Below, piece after piece: positions 54,009-64,000 of a stretch of DNA of 64,000 nucleotides (position 1 is its first letter; each line of letters begins with the position of its first letter). The position numbers and the translations under genes are program-made. Location: the NCBI RefSeq assembly GCF_026151205.1, contig NC_087072.1, positions 17,251,669 to 17,315,668 on the forward strand. Direction: 5' to 3'. A model generated the notes under the pieces. The model did no database searches. It worked only from the letters and a program-made list of their open reading frames with translations, and was not told the origin of the DNA. Source of the stretch: Bolinopsis microptera (taxonomy: Eukaryota > Ctenophora > Tentaculata > Lobata > Bolinopsidae).

Positions 54009-55380
54009 AAAAACACAAGGAAATGTTTTATAAGGCGAAATGTCAGTAATCAAGTTTTACGGTTATCACTTTTGCAGATTGCTGCGTTTTGATTCAGTGA
54101 AATTGAGCAGGTGCTGAATTTTTGTGGGCAAATAGAAATAACAAATATATTTAGCGTAGGACAATAAAGTATTTAGGGCTGCATCTAGTGATTACATGAG
54201 CAGATGCTCCAGTGGCAGTGCCAGTGCATCGGACCAATATGAATAGGAGAATGGCAAAGTTTTATGCTTAATGGTAAAATAGTTTACTATTGTAGCAGCT
54301 GCCTCACAGCTTCGCTCAGTTTATTACAAGATCATAAATCTAGTCACAATTTATAAATATAGGAAAGGTCACGTTTAACATCACGAACTAGATCACGGAA
54401 AGTATGGTTATACAATATTCAGATATTGACATAACATACCTCCGTTTTTTTTATTTAGATTTTGTTTTGAGGGTTCATTTTTCAAAAAAACTAGAATCAT
54501 TACATCAATTTTACAACAATGAGAAAATAAAATATTTTGGTCTTCAAATTAAAAATAATATCTCTATTGTATTGGCATTGCACAACAATTTTAACTCAAT
54601 CAATTCCTAAAATAAATCCATATAAAATAGTCTTCAGTTCAAATTGTATCTCTTCGCCAATTCACTATTCAAAAAAATATTATCAATAATTCAAATTACA
54701 CATAAGCTTTTTGAGAACAAGTAAAGCTAAAATTTGCTAATTAGATTTTTTGTTTTTTTGTTTATAACGTTTTTTTTTCCATTTTGGGTTCTTTTGTACT
54801 TTTTACAAAAAGTTTTGCAATTTTTTCGTAATTCAATCAATTCTTCAATCGAAAAGATTAATTTCGTTAAAATACTTATTTCTATTAATAACACTGACCA
54901 CTGGACTATGGGACAAACGCAGTCACTGACGAAGTGAAGGGGGAACTTATCCAGAATGTGCAGTATTGGAGAACAGAGACTAAAATGGAAGTAAAGCGGC
55001 ATGGTCAAATTCATGAATAGAGCAGTATATTATACAGATATGCTATATTCCAGTGCGGTAAAACTAAATGGCTTCATTCTATAACCGTGCGCCGGGTCAG
55101 TTCATCATCGATAGACAATTCAACAAAATAGCTTAGCGTTCGATCTTTTGTTAACAATGCGACCATTAGCATTAATAACAAGCTGTATGGGTCTTATTAT
55201 TATAATGCTAACTGTTATCCATTGTGCTTAAAGTTACAGAAGAAAGAAAACACAGACATAAAAACAGGGATCCGGTATCAGATGTAAAACCCGCCAGTAC
55301 AACTACAAGCGCAAAGCGTGCCACTGCACTGATCTTGTCCTACATATAATTATTATCGCCTTATTAATCTCAAGAAATCC
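54009..55380. other. Gene-free AT-rich region
   Basis: The first ~40 bp continue the split 1.56-kb repeat (AAACACAAGGAAATG). The rest shows no exon; the AT-rich open frames at 54404 and 54727 have no domain. Confidence 0.45.
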
Positions 55381-55745
55381 GTGTGTATGTGTGTATGCGG
55401 GAAATTTCCGAGCGGTTATATTAAAAAAACGGTAAGAGTTACGGGACTGGTTTTTTTCGGTATAGTGCCGATCATGGAATGTGGTGCCTAATAATGACTT
55501 AATTACCCACGAGAAAGAAATGATTATGAGATTATTGTTTAAGGTACTATTGGATACGTGAGGGTACTCCGAATAGAATTGCTCACCTTGCTACACGTTG
55601 TATACCTCTCGGCCGGCGCGCGCTCAAAAGGGGTTGCAGCGTGTGTCAATGCTCACCTAATGCCGGGCTTTGAATCAGCGGGTAATTACTCCTACCCTTT
55701 TTAACTGCGGCAGTGCAATCCTGGCCGAAGGCCGGGTTACACTAG
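55381..55745 (-). mobile_element. Dispersed (CA)n-ended element, copy 2
   Basis: This is the reverse orientation of the element at 16700-17688. It shares the CTAGTGTAACCCGGCCTTCG end, the TAATTAAGTCATTATT block, and the end block with TAACCGCTCGGAAATTT. At the microsatellite side only a short degenerate GTGTGTATGTGTGTATG remains, in place of the 225-bp tract of copy 1. Confidence 0.8.
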
Positions 55746-56435
55746 TACCAAATAATATACAATTTTACCACACGTGTACCACAACGGTAATTGATGCCTA
55801 TACGAGCGTTCTTTTGCTGTGGAGTGTGGGTCGACTAGATTATATTGCGGAGTTTAATTAAATAATCCATTGTTTTTGTCGTTCATCTTTTTGGAATCAA
55901 GATCACCAGTAGATATCCCATCAAAGTATTTACATTTGACTGAAGCCGATGACTACACTGGAACGTGCTAAAATTATATTTTAAATCCCTCCGAATAAAT
56001 ACATGGCCTAAATTAGTCTTGCAACTGTCAACAATATACCGAAAATTACCGACGGGGGTTAGAAATATATTGGATGACTGAAATCCGAAGTTTCATGCAA
56101 AAAAGGTCAAAAGGAACGTACGTACTATAGATGCTCAAGTGACATCATACGAGAAAATATATTAAGATGTCTGGGGAGGGTAGCAAGTTTTAGGGAAATT
56201 CATTAGGTTGTGAGCCCCAGGCAATTACCCATCTGACAAATCGGCGATATCATTTATCCTGAGCACTTTAACTTTCCGTTCTCTCATCTTCCGAATGAGC
56301 ATGCACATGTCTCCATTAAGGAAGGCCACCAATTCCTCGTCTGAGTCCGACAACGTAAGGATACTAAATGTTGTAATGGGTTCGCCGTAGTTCTGTCATA
56401 TGATGACACACTGACTGGAATTTCAAGTGTGAGTG
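55746..56435. other. 3' flank of transporter B, gene-free
   Basis: This should contain the 3' UTR of transporter B at its right end. A minus-strand frame near 56220-56345 is rich in Asp/Glu and Ser but is too short to call. Confidence 0.4.
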
Positions 56436-58231
56436 TTATTTTTCTGTTTGAAATATGCGGTACCTGTGAAGGTTTCTTCTAGCAACAACATCCTCCCCGG
56501 TAAGGGCTGTCTCCTTGTCTCCAGTCTCCACTAGAATGAACGACCCAAGTGCACAAAGGAGGGCCAGAACTGCCAAGCCTCCCAGAGGAACAGCTTTGTG
56601 GGTGATGGGAAATAAGTTATTGAAGATGTAAGGCCCCAGGAAGGAGCCAATTCGGGCCGAACTGGAGGACACGCAGAACACAAAACCTCTGTGGGAAGTA
56701 GGAGCCAACTCTGCAGTCCAAAGATAGACTCCAGAAAAACATCCGGATACAAAGATTATTCCAATCAGGCAAGAAACACTCTCCAAAGTCCAGTCGGTGT
56801 TTTTACCTAGCTTCACCTCCGGAATGGCTATCAAGTAAAATATAGCAGCCCCAACAAACATCAACATCATAGCTCTTCTTCGACCAATACGAGCTATCAG
56901 CGGCACTGCAGATATATAAGCTATCAACTCGCCAACTGAAGCCATCAAGTATCCCAGATATCTATTTGGAACTATGGAACTCCAGCCGAAGTTAAAACCG
57001 TAGTAGGCCATTCCAACAAAGAACCACAAAAACATTAAGATCGATGTCTCCAGTAGAAGACTTGGGTAGGAACAAAGGTCTGCTAGCTGACGAAGAACAG
57101 TCTGATTCCTATCTCGAACTTTCCCGGCATCCGATATCTCAATGTTATCTATATCCAATTTAGAATCGGTTAAGAGCTGTAAAGCTTTCAGCGATTGCTT
57201 GGCAGATTCGATATCGTTGTTGATAACATGAAAACTCGGGGGCTCAGGGCAAAACAATACTTGTACGTTCATAACTGCAATGATGATGGCCGCTGCGAGG
57301 AACATATAGTTCCAGTTAGGAATCAAGTACCCTACCGCTGTTGCGAGTGGGTAACCCAAAGCCCAGAGACACATTGCCCAACCGTTGATGTAATTCTTTT
57401 GCTCGACTGGAACCAACTCAACTGTCATGATGTACACTCCAGTGAACGCCAAGTACATTCCAAGACCTTGAAGGAATCTGATGATCAGCAAAAAATAGTA
57501 GTCGTGACAGAAGGTTCCCGAAAACGTGATCAACACTGCAATGAAATATCCTAATACGGCTGTCTTCTTTCTGCCGATATGATCATACAGAAACCCTCCC
57601 AGAATCAGACCGGTCAGGCCTCCTGCAAAAACAATGGAGGAGAGAAGTGTTTTCAATACTTTACTGGACCCAACACCACAGTTCAGATCAAATTCCACAG
57701 AAAATGAAGAATGAGTCATCTCCCATTTTATGTCAGAGGACTTTAAAACGAGCTCAGTTTTTCCATTTTTCTCTTCGGTCATTTTGCAGGGAAATTCTTG
57801 AAGCAGAGAGTTATTTGATGTAATATAATCTTGGCACTTTTGGGATATGCAAGACCAGTTGGTCTCTGGGGTTGGATCAATTCCTGGAAATACGATAATT
57901 CATAATTGTGTCGACCCAACTGTTTGAACTTCAATCACGTTGGCATATGTAAGAATGGGAAAGAATATCAGATGAAACTATCGACATAAACAATTATTTT
58001 TTGTAGCTATTGGGGCTACATGTGAAACGCATGAAAATATATGCAAGGATGAAGACCTGCGAAAGAAGTGAGATACACAGCGGTGGGGCCGTTAAACCAG
58101 GTTATCATGAGAGACATCAGGAGCAGTGTGTATTTCCAGGTTCGCTGTCTGAACAGTTCCTCGATCACATCATCTGTTGTAACCTCCTTTCCGGATGCAA
58201 CAAACGCACTTCTCTCCGTCTCTGAATACAT
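56436..58231 (-). CDS. SLC22-type organic ion transporter B
   Basis: Paralogue of transporter A with the same two-exon layout: exon 1 at 58231-58057 (donor GCAG|GTCTTC) and exon 2 at 57883-56436 (acceptor TTCCAG), phase 1, 540 aa. Exon 1 carries TTDDVIEELFRQRTWKYTLLLMSLM, almost the same as cassette c of gene A. Exon 2 has the loop cysteines (WSCISQKC...FPCKM...NCGVG), YDHIGRKK after TM2, ARIGRRRAMM, AELAPTSHRG and 11 predicted membrane segments. The usual ESPRW-type loop after TM6 is degraded to EPPSFHVINND. Residues of the C-terminal ~200 are about 93-94% identical to gene A, including many synonymous sites, whereas the preceding ~240 are much more diverged. It has a slightly longer C-terminus (FQTEK). 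It has only one first exon, unlike gene A. The substrate is unknown. Confidence 0.94.
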
Positions 58232-61200
58232 GGTCTACTAATCACAGGTAATTGGGGTGTCAGTTAATGACGGTTTTTTGGATTGCTTCAAATCCCTTTA
58301 CTGTATGAGAAAGACACTATAAGGTTATATTACGAGCTTGTTTGTTCTTTAACCTAAATTGGCTCAAGTAGCGCTGGTCAGTAACATGATGATCACTGCA
58401 GCGCCACTCCTGTTACCAGAGTTTCCAGGTGATTAAGGGTGGCGCCGACTTAGAACCATTGTAGATTCCTTTCTTTATATATACATAGTAAGATTGTAGA
58501 TTCCTTTCGCTTGAATATTACTACCATACACTACAAAACCTAAAACCGACGCAAAACTGCACTGAAGAATTAATGAATAGTAGAAAATACGATTCACATT
58601 ATTAATATTATATTCGAATCCAAAAGATGTTTTATAGACGCACAGAGCATAACATCGCCTTGGCCCTTGCGTTTTCTAGCATCAGCCATCCTTCAATAAA
58701 GACGGTCAAGGGCGGGGAACTAGAAAGAGGCATGGAGATCGACCAATACTGGACGGCCATCATCAAAATGCAAACGAGAATGAGAAAGCGTGAAACAATG
58801 GGTAACATAAATACAATGCTCCGTGTAACGAACTGACTGGGCAGCCATTAATCCTGTTATTTAGAACGGCCATTTTATCGCACATTCAACTTCCTACCGG
58901 TACCTTCAATTGCATCTTCGAATTCAATTACTAATGAGCCTTGTTATTATCAGTGGTTCTACACTCTACAGATTAACTTAAGTCAATCTAGCTCTTTTAA
59001 TCTAAAAGTCAACTTAAACGAAAAGCAACCTTTATCGTAAGTACGCGAATAGAAATGAAATTGAAAAGTACGATAATTGTCAATTTCAAAACTACAGCAA
59101 TCTTGCTGGCGACGGTCTGGAAGTATCAGTTCCCTGCTCTCCATAGACCAACTCCACACTCCACAGTTCAGACTTAGTCACGACTCACGGTGAGCATGAA
59201 CAGAAATTCTGCAAGTGCCGCAATTGTTTCAGTTTCCGCGGCGTGATGATATATTCGTTACATGGTTAGATTTCCATATAAGCATACACTGTGTGACCTT
59301 TCCTGATCTGCAATGTGGAAAACCCTCTTGCGACTTACTCATTCTTTCGTACCGAATAACAGTACTTGGCACAGTCTCACAAGTATATGACTCCACTTCC
59401 GGACTCCATCTAGGTCGATAGTCTGATAAAATAAAGAAAGGAATCATGTGCAGTATAAATATAATCAATTTTTACCGATAAGGATAATAGTGTATGTACT
59501 AAGAGCGCCAACTTGTGGGTGAGATTTTATGTCTCAAAACCCAACATATTATACACCATTGGAAAGGTCTCATTGAGTAGAGTCATATGGTACCAAGTTT
59601 TGGGGAAATGGCTGCTCCTAGCGAAAGTTATAGCCCGTCAAAGTCCCAAAATTGTCACTTCAGAAAATTGGGCGGGACATCGTGTTCTTAAACTTTTTGA
59701 CAAATTTTTTTAACAGCATATTGTTTATCACAGTTTTTTACACAAGATTTGCTGTATGCCGTAATTTTTAATCCATTATTAGAGTCACAATAAATTTATT
59801 TTGTCAACAGAGTTTGAAATACTTAAAGAGACAATTGATATTCCGCGTGGTTCGCGGCGCGCTTCATTGTCTACAAATTGTTAAATTGCGCGTTACAATT
59901 CCGAGTAACGTAGCAGAAGACGTTTCCCTGAATTTTGTTGGGGATTTTGTAGGGGATTTGACACGGATTTCAAATCCCCTAGAAATAGTTTCGAATTGTC
60001 CCTGGGAGTGGCCTGAGTGGGTCAAGACGTCGAAAATTAGTTTCTCTGGTTGTTGGGGTCAGGTACTTCCTATCTAACCACCAAATCATGTTCCAAATAC
60101 CCCGGAACATAAATCTCCTACAGGGGTAAAGATTCTCATTCTTGATTTGACCTGGATTTCAGTAATTTTGGGGTGGGCGTGGCCCTTGGGAGTAGCCTGA
60201 GTGGGTCAAGATGTCGAAACTCGGTTTTTCTAATTGTTAGGGACAAGTACTAACCATTAAACCACCTGAAAATGTTCCAAATACCAGGGAACTCATACAA
60301 GTGTGAAATCCCCTACACAAATCAAGGAAACGTGCTCTCCCGAGCAGCGCACGAACAATGCCAGAGTGCATTCTCGGTTTTTGTGTCGAATGTGAATCTA
60401 ACTTATTCTGAAACTAGTTATTAACAACTATAATTGGAATTAATTGTAGAGAGTTCAGCTACTAATTAGCCACGTCACTAATTACTTAATTAACCAATAC
60501 ATAAATTAATGAAATGGTGGCCTGGTGCCCCCATTTATGGCCTGCTTGCTCCCAACTGTATCTAGAACCGTTTGTGAATAGAACGAGATCAGGTTATATC
60601 TTAAATCTTTATGGTATGCAACTAGTATGCTGATGTACACCCAAACATGCGAGGAGTTTATTGAACATTTAAAGCATTAAAGACTATTGCTGTAATGCTG
60701 TCCGTATCCCTAATAGTGAGTATAAAAATATAGATTATAGGTATCTACCATTTCACAAGTCTTAGTTCCCGAATTTGTTCTGACATCGAGTGAATCGTAA
60801 TTGTAATCAGTACAATACAAGATGAATTTAGCATCATTTTAGTTTGATTTCTGTTGCCGGTCTAGAAGATGTTCGTGATATTGCGCATAATTGATCGAAG
60901 TATAATGTTTGATTCCATCGTATGTGGTGCATACCTTACAAGACATATTTATGTGGATCATAATTAGCGGGGATCGAAATTATGGGGGAACGAAAATATG
61001 GGGATTTTTTCAGAAATTCAGTAATTCAGTTCGAAATTTCAGAAATTCAGTACGAAAATACGGGGATTTTTCCCCATTTTTTCCAAAAATCCCCGAATTT
61101 CGTACCATATAAATATGTCTCGACCTTTATTTTACTCTAAAGACATACTAGAAAATCCGTTGTCACAGGGAGGAAGCTAGAAATCAATTTTTATCGTATC

Positions 61201-62332
61201 ATAAAATTTATATCACAACCGAAGATACATGCTATTATTTCGTAGAACACTCTAAACTCAACAGTAAATGATCGAAATTTAGCTCCAAATTCTTAACACG
61301 TGCACGTGCAAGTCTCCGCCTGCTTTACTATGCACGGGAGTGGTTGTACACACAAACAGAAATCAAATACATTACATAATATCGTGTAGTTATTGACTAC
61401 TGATAACACATTAATTATAAATATGGCGAAATATCAAATATTATCAAAAATTTAAAACTTGTCAATTTGTCAAATTCATTAATTAGTCTCAACTGATACA
61501 TAAAATAAAGTAAAACATCGCAGCAATAAATGTAAGATGAAGACATTGACAGCTCTAATAATAGATCAGAAAAAGAAAAATGGCGTTATTTAATAAAAAT
61601 CGGATCGAATAACTTAAACTACAGGTGCTAGGGCCCTTGTAAACAATCGTAATATCCTGTGAATTAAATCGATTGCAATTGATTCTAATTGGTGTTCATC
61701 ACTGATTAGAGGCAACAAAAGGATAAGCTAGTCAGCAGTAAATAGCAATGCATCAGTCAGCGAACGCCATCGATCGTAATGTGTCTTGCTCCAAGCTTTT
61801 AACACCTGAAATTATATGTTTTGAATAACAATTACACTTAAACAAAATAACGGAACTCAAAAAGCTATTACGTTACAATATCTTAATAAAATTCTGGGTA
61901 ACTAATTTAATTAAAACCATACCAACATTGAACCTACGTCTTACAATGAGCGCTATAATTTTTAGAACATAACAGCTGATAACCACCTATAACAAGCATG
62001 AAGCACGTGATTAAAACCCACGATTAGGGTCGGGCAATCTATCACTACTACTGGTACCACTACCACTACCAGGTATGAGCGTAAGCTGCGTAACAAACTT
62101 AAGATGAAACAATTGATCTCTATGTAGCACTCTGCACTATATTATGTGTATACGTATCACTATTTTGCCTAGTATTACTGATAAGATGGTGATAGAAAGT
62201 AAGCACTTATTTTCTAAATAAAATGGTATTTACTTTAAATATCAGGATGGCAATTACTAGCCTGGGCTGATCTTCGTGATAATATATACAGTAAAACCCG
62301 GACTTACAGTACAGTTTGGGGAAAGATAAATA
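58232..62332. other. Gene-free region with one 184-bp tandem duplication
   Basis: Two diverged copies with period 184 lie at about 59994-60310, sharing CCTGAGTGGGTCAAGA and ATGTTCCAAATACC. At 60960-61100 short palindromic pieces (AAATTCAGTACGAAA, TCCCCATTTTTTCC) recur. No supportable exon was seen; the frames at 58627, 59215, 59814 and 60909 have no domain. The transporter B promoter should lie at the left end. Confidence 0.45.
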
Positions 62333-63002
62333 GTGCGGTAAATCAGAGTTTTCACTTTTTGGTCCCATTGGCCGTCGGATCACATGGTTTCTCTCCGCAC
62401 AGAATTGGTTCCCAATTAGTGGTCATGGAGTATGGACTATGGTTCACAAGTACTCAAGTGAGGGGTACTAAAACTGTGTAGGTTCAATGCTATACAGTAG
62501 TTACGCTCTTTGACCAACATCAGAAACAAAATTTACCGCCCCTTCTGTCACCAAGGATCGACCGGGACTGCTTTTTTGGCCGGGACTGGAAAGGAGTGCC
62601 GGAACCAGGTATACGCCGGGACCGGGATTCAGCCAGATTTGGGACCGGGATCATAGCTAAGAAAACCAGCACTTAACACTTACACTAAAATCTGGTATCC
62701 GCAACTGATAAAAAGCACAAGCACAGCTTACCCTTTTTACCTTTTTAAAAAATCCGAGATTAAACCGGGATCCCGGTCGAACCTTGTCAATCACTCCCTG
62801 TCATCTCTTAGCTCTCTGACACCTTATTGCTAAATGCTAAGATCCTAGCTTAACAATACGTAACACACTCATATGGACTATGGAGTCTTTATTCTAGCTC
62901 GACGGTACTGTAAAACCACTATTTGGGAACCAATTCTATGCGGAGAGAAATCATGTGATCCGACGGGGACTAAAAAGTGAAAACTTTGATTTACTACATT
63001 TC
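62333..63002. mobile_element. Inverted-repeat element with about 90-bp arms
   Basis: Left arm at about 62333-62420 and right arm at about 62908-63002 are imperfect inverted repeats that share TTTTCACTTTTT, CCGTCGGATCACATG and TTTCTCTCCGCA. About 490 bp lie between them and show no coding capacity. TACAGTAAAACCCGGAC just outside the left arm resembles pogo/Tigger-type ends, but I see no matching right end, so the class is open. Confidence 0.65.
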
Positions 63003-63099
63003 TTACATGTGCATCTCTTATTGCTATAATTCGACGACTTATCTGCTACTTTGTGTCCGGTGCTTTACAATTGTGAGTACGTTATGGAAGATGTGTACT

Positions 63100-63712
63100 T
63101 AGACTCTCTAATGTAGTCAAGTAAACATTTTGACCAGCTTTCAGATGCTTCTAATGATCTTGGTATTTGGGTTGAGGTAAAGAAGACAATAAACTTTGAT
63201 GAAGATAGTGATATCACATTCGAGAAGTTCAAGAAACCAAACAAGGACGTTCTAGTAAAGCACCTTTTTGATGCGTTTTAGGGTATTGTCTAATATCAGC
63301 GTATTCTCCACGAATAAAAAGATAGAGGAAATGAAAAGTGAAATCATCAGTGCTCAGAAATCAGCAAAAAATGCAGAGGAAACCCTTCCCCCAGCTCTGT
63401 CTCCACTTTCACGGCAGAAAACTTGAAGAAAGTAGTTTGGAATGTTGTAGCTGAAGAAGATCGCAGCAGATTGCAGAAATGTCTTCATTTTTAGTCTCAA
63501 GGAGGATACAGGAGAGAAACTTGGCGATCAAATTTGTGATGTGTTTGAACAAATTGCAGAAAAGCCACGCTTCGAAGCTGCTCAAATTGGGAATATGTCT
63601 GCTGAAAAACCCAGAGCTGTCAAAGTATCATTTTGAAACTCTAGCACCGTTCATCAGATACTGATCAAAGCTAAAGAACTCAGACTGTCTCAGTGTTTCA
63701 AAAGTAAATAAA
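63100..63712 (+). pseudogene. LINE ORF1-like relic 2
   Basis: Pieces in shifting frames read VKKTINFDEDSDITFEKFKKPNKD, then KKIEEMKSEIISAQKSAKNAEE (coiled-coil like), then from about 63478 NVFIFSLKEDTGEKLG, FEQIAEKPRFEAAQIG, KPRAVKVSF, a stop, and STVHQILIKAKELRLS. The order (coiled coil, RRM-like 'NVFIF.L.E', then 'KPR.VKV..' segment) and the EKPRFEAAQIG block match the relic at 32160-32290. Several frameshifts and stops break it and no reverse transcriptase is present within the window. Confidence 0.65.
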
Positions 63713-64000
63713 GGTATATTGTCACTAGTGAGATTGTATAGGGTTGTACACTCCCTCTTTTTCTCTATTGTCACCATAAATTGAGAACGTTTCGAGTTAG
63801 GAACTCCAAAATTTCCAGACACATTTGGACTTGGTTTGATAATTGAAGTGCTTTCCTATAACTTCAAGTTCGTTGTTTACAACTAAGCCGAGTTATGACC
63901 ATTTTAAGATCTGCCCGGATACATGATCCTGGCACTTAATCTGTGATTTCTTCACTCAATCAATGGCACTTAATCAGTGATTTCGAATGATTTAGTTTCA
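63713..64000. other. Window end, no feature seen
   Basis: No exon was recognised. A short direct repeat of GGCACTTAATC(T/A)GTGATTTC lies at about 63931 and 63965. Confidence 0.4.

Overview
The window looks like nuclear DNA from an animal, probably a non-bilaterian such as a ctenophore, cnidarian, placozoan or sponge; I cannot choose among these from sequence alone. The reasons are GT-AG introns splitting clear metazoan-type genes (an ionotropic glutamate receptor, a PH-RhoGAP and SLC22-type transporters), an AT-rich repeat-laden background, long microsatellites, many MITE-like elements, a tRNA-derived SINE, and short interstitial runs of the metazoan telomere repeat (CCCTAA). There are no operons and no bacterial-style gene packing.

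Layout. 1-5.6 kb is gene-free, with a 127-bp mini-MITE, half of a mariner-type MITE, a 369-bp (TC)n tract and a 25-C run. 5.9-8.75 kb (minus) is an ionotropic glutamate receptor of 950 aa in one uninterrupted coding exon. 8.8-26.7 kb has no gene I can support. It holds a 1.44-kb minisatellite of about 69 units of 21 bp, an element ending in a 225-bp (CA)n tract, and a MITE with a perfect 8-bp target duplication. 26.7-34.9 kb (plus) is a PH-RhoGAP gene of at least nine coding exons. A Gag-capsid-like open exon lies just upstream and is phase-compatible with it. A LINE ORF1-like relic and a MITE sit in its introns. 35-44.7 kb is a repeat mosaic with a 578-bp tandem duplication, a 1.56-kb tandem duplication and interstitial telomere motifs.

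45-58.2 kb carries two SLC22-type organic-ion transporter genes facing each other tail to tail. The left gene (plus) has one large body exon preceded by three intact first-exon cassettes and one decayed one. All end in the same splice phase just after membrane segment 1, resembling a variable-first-exon cluster. The right gene (minus) has one first exon and one body exon. The two body exons are about 93-94% identical in the C-terminal ~200 residues but much more diverged before that, which points to gene conversion. The 5.5 kb between them is packed with nested transposable elements: a split repeat copy, two abutting mariner-type MITEs, a SINE and a second copy of the (CA)n-ended element. 58.3-64 kb is gene-free except for a long inverted repeat and a second LINE ORF1-like relic at the right end.

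The genes are unrelated functionally (ligand-gated channel, small-GTPase regulator, membrane transporters) apart from the two transporter paralogues. Translation, splice phases and repeat alignments were done by eye; family assignments rest on motif recognition, not database searches.
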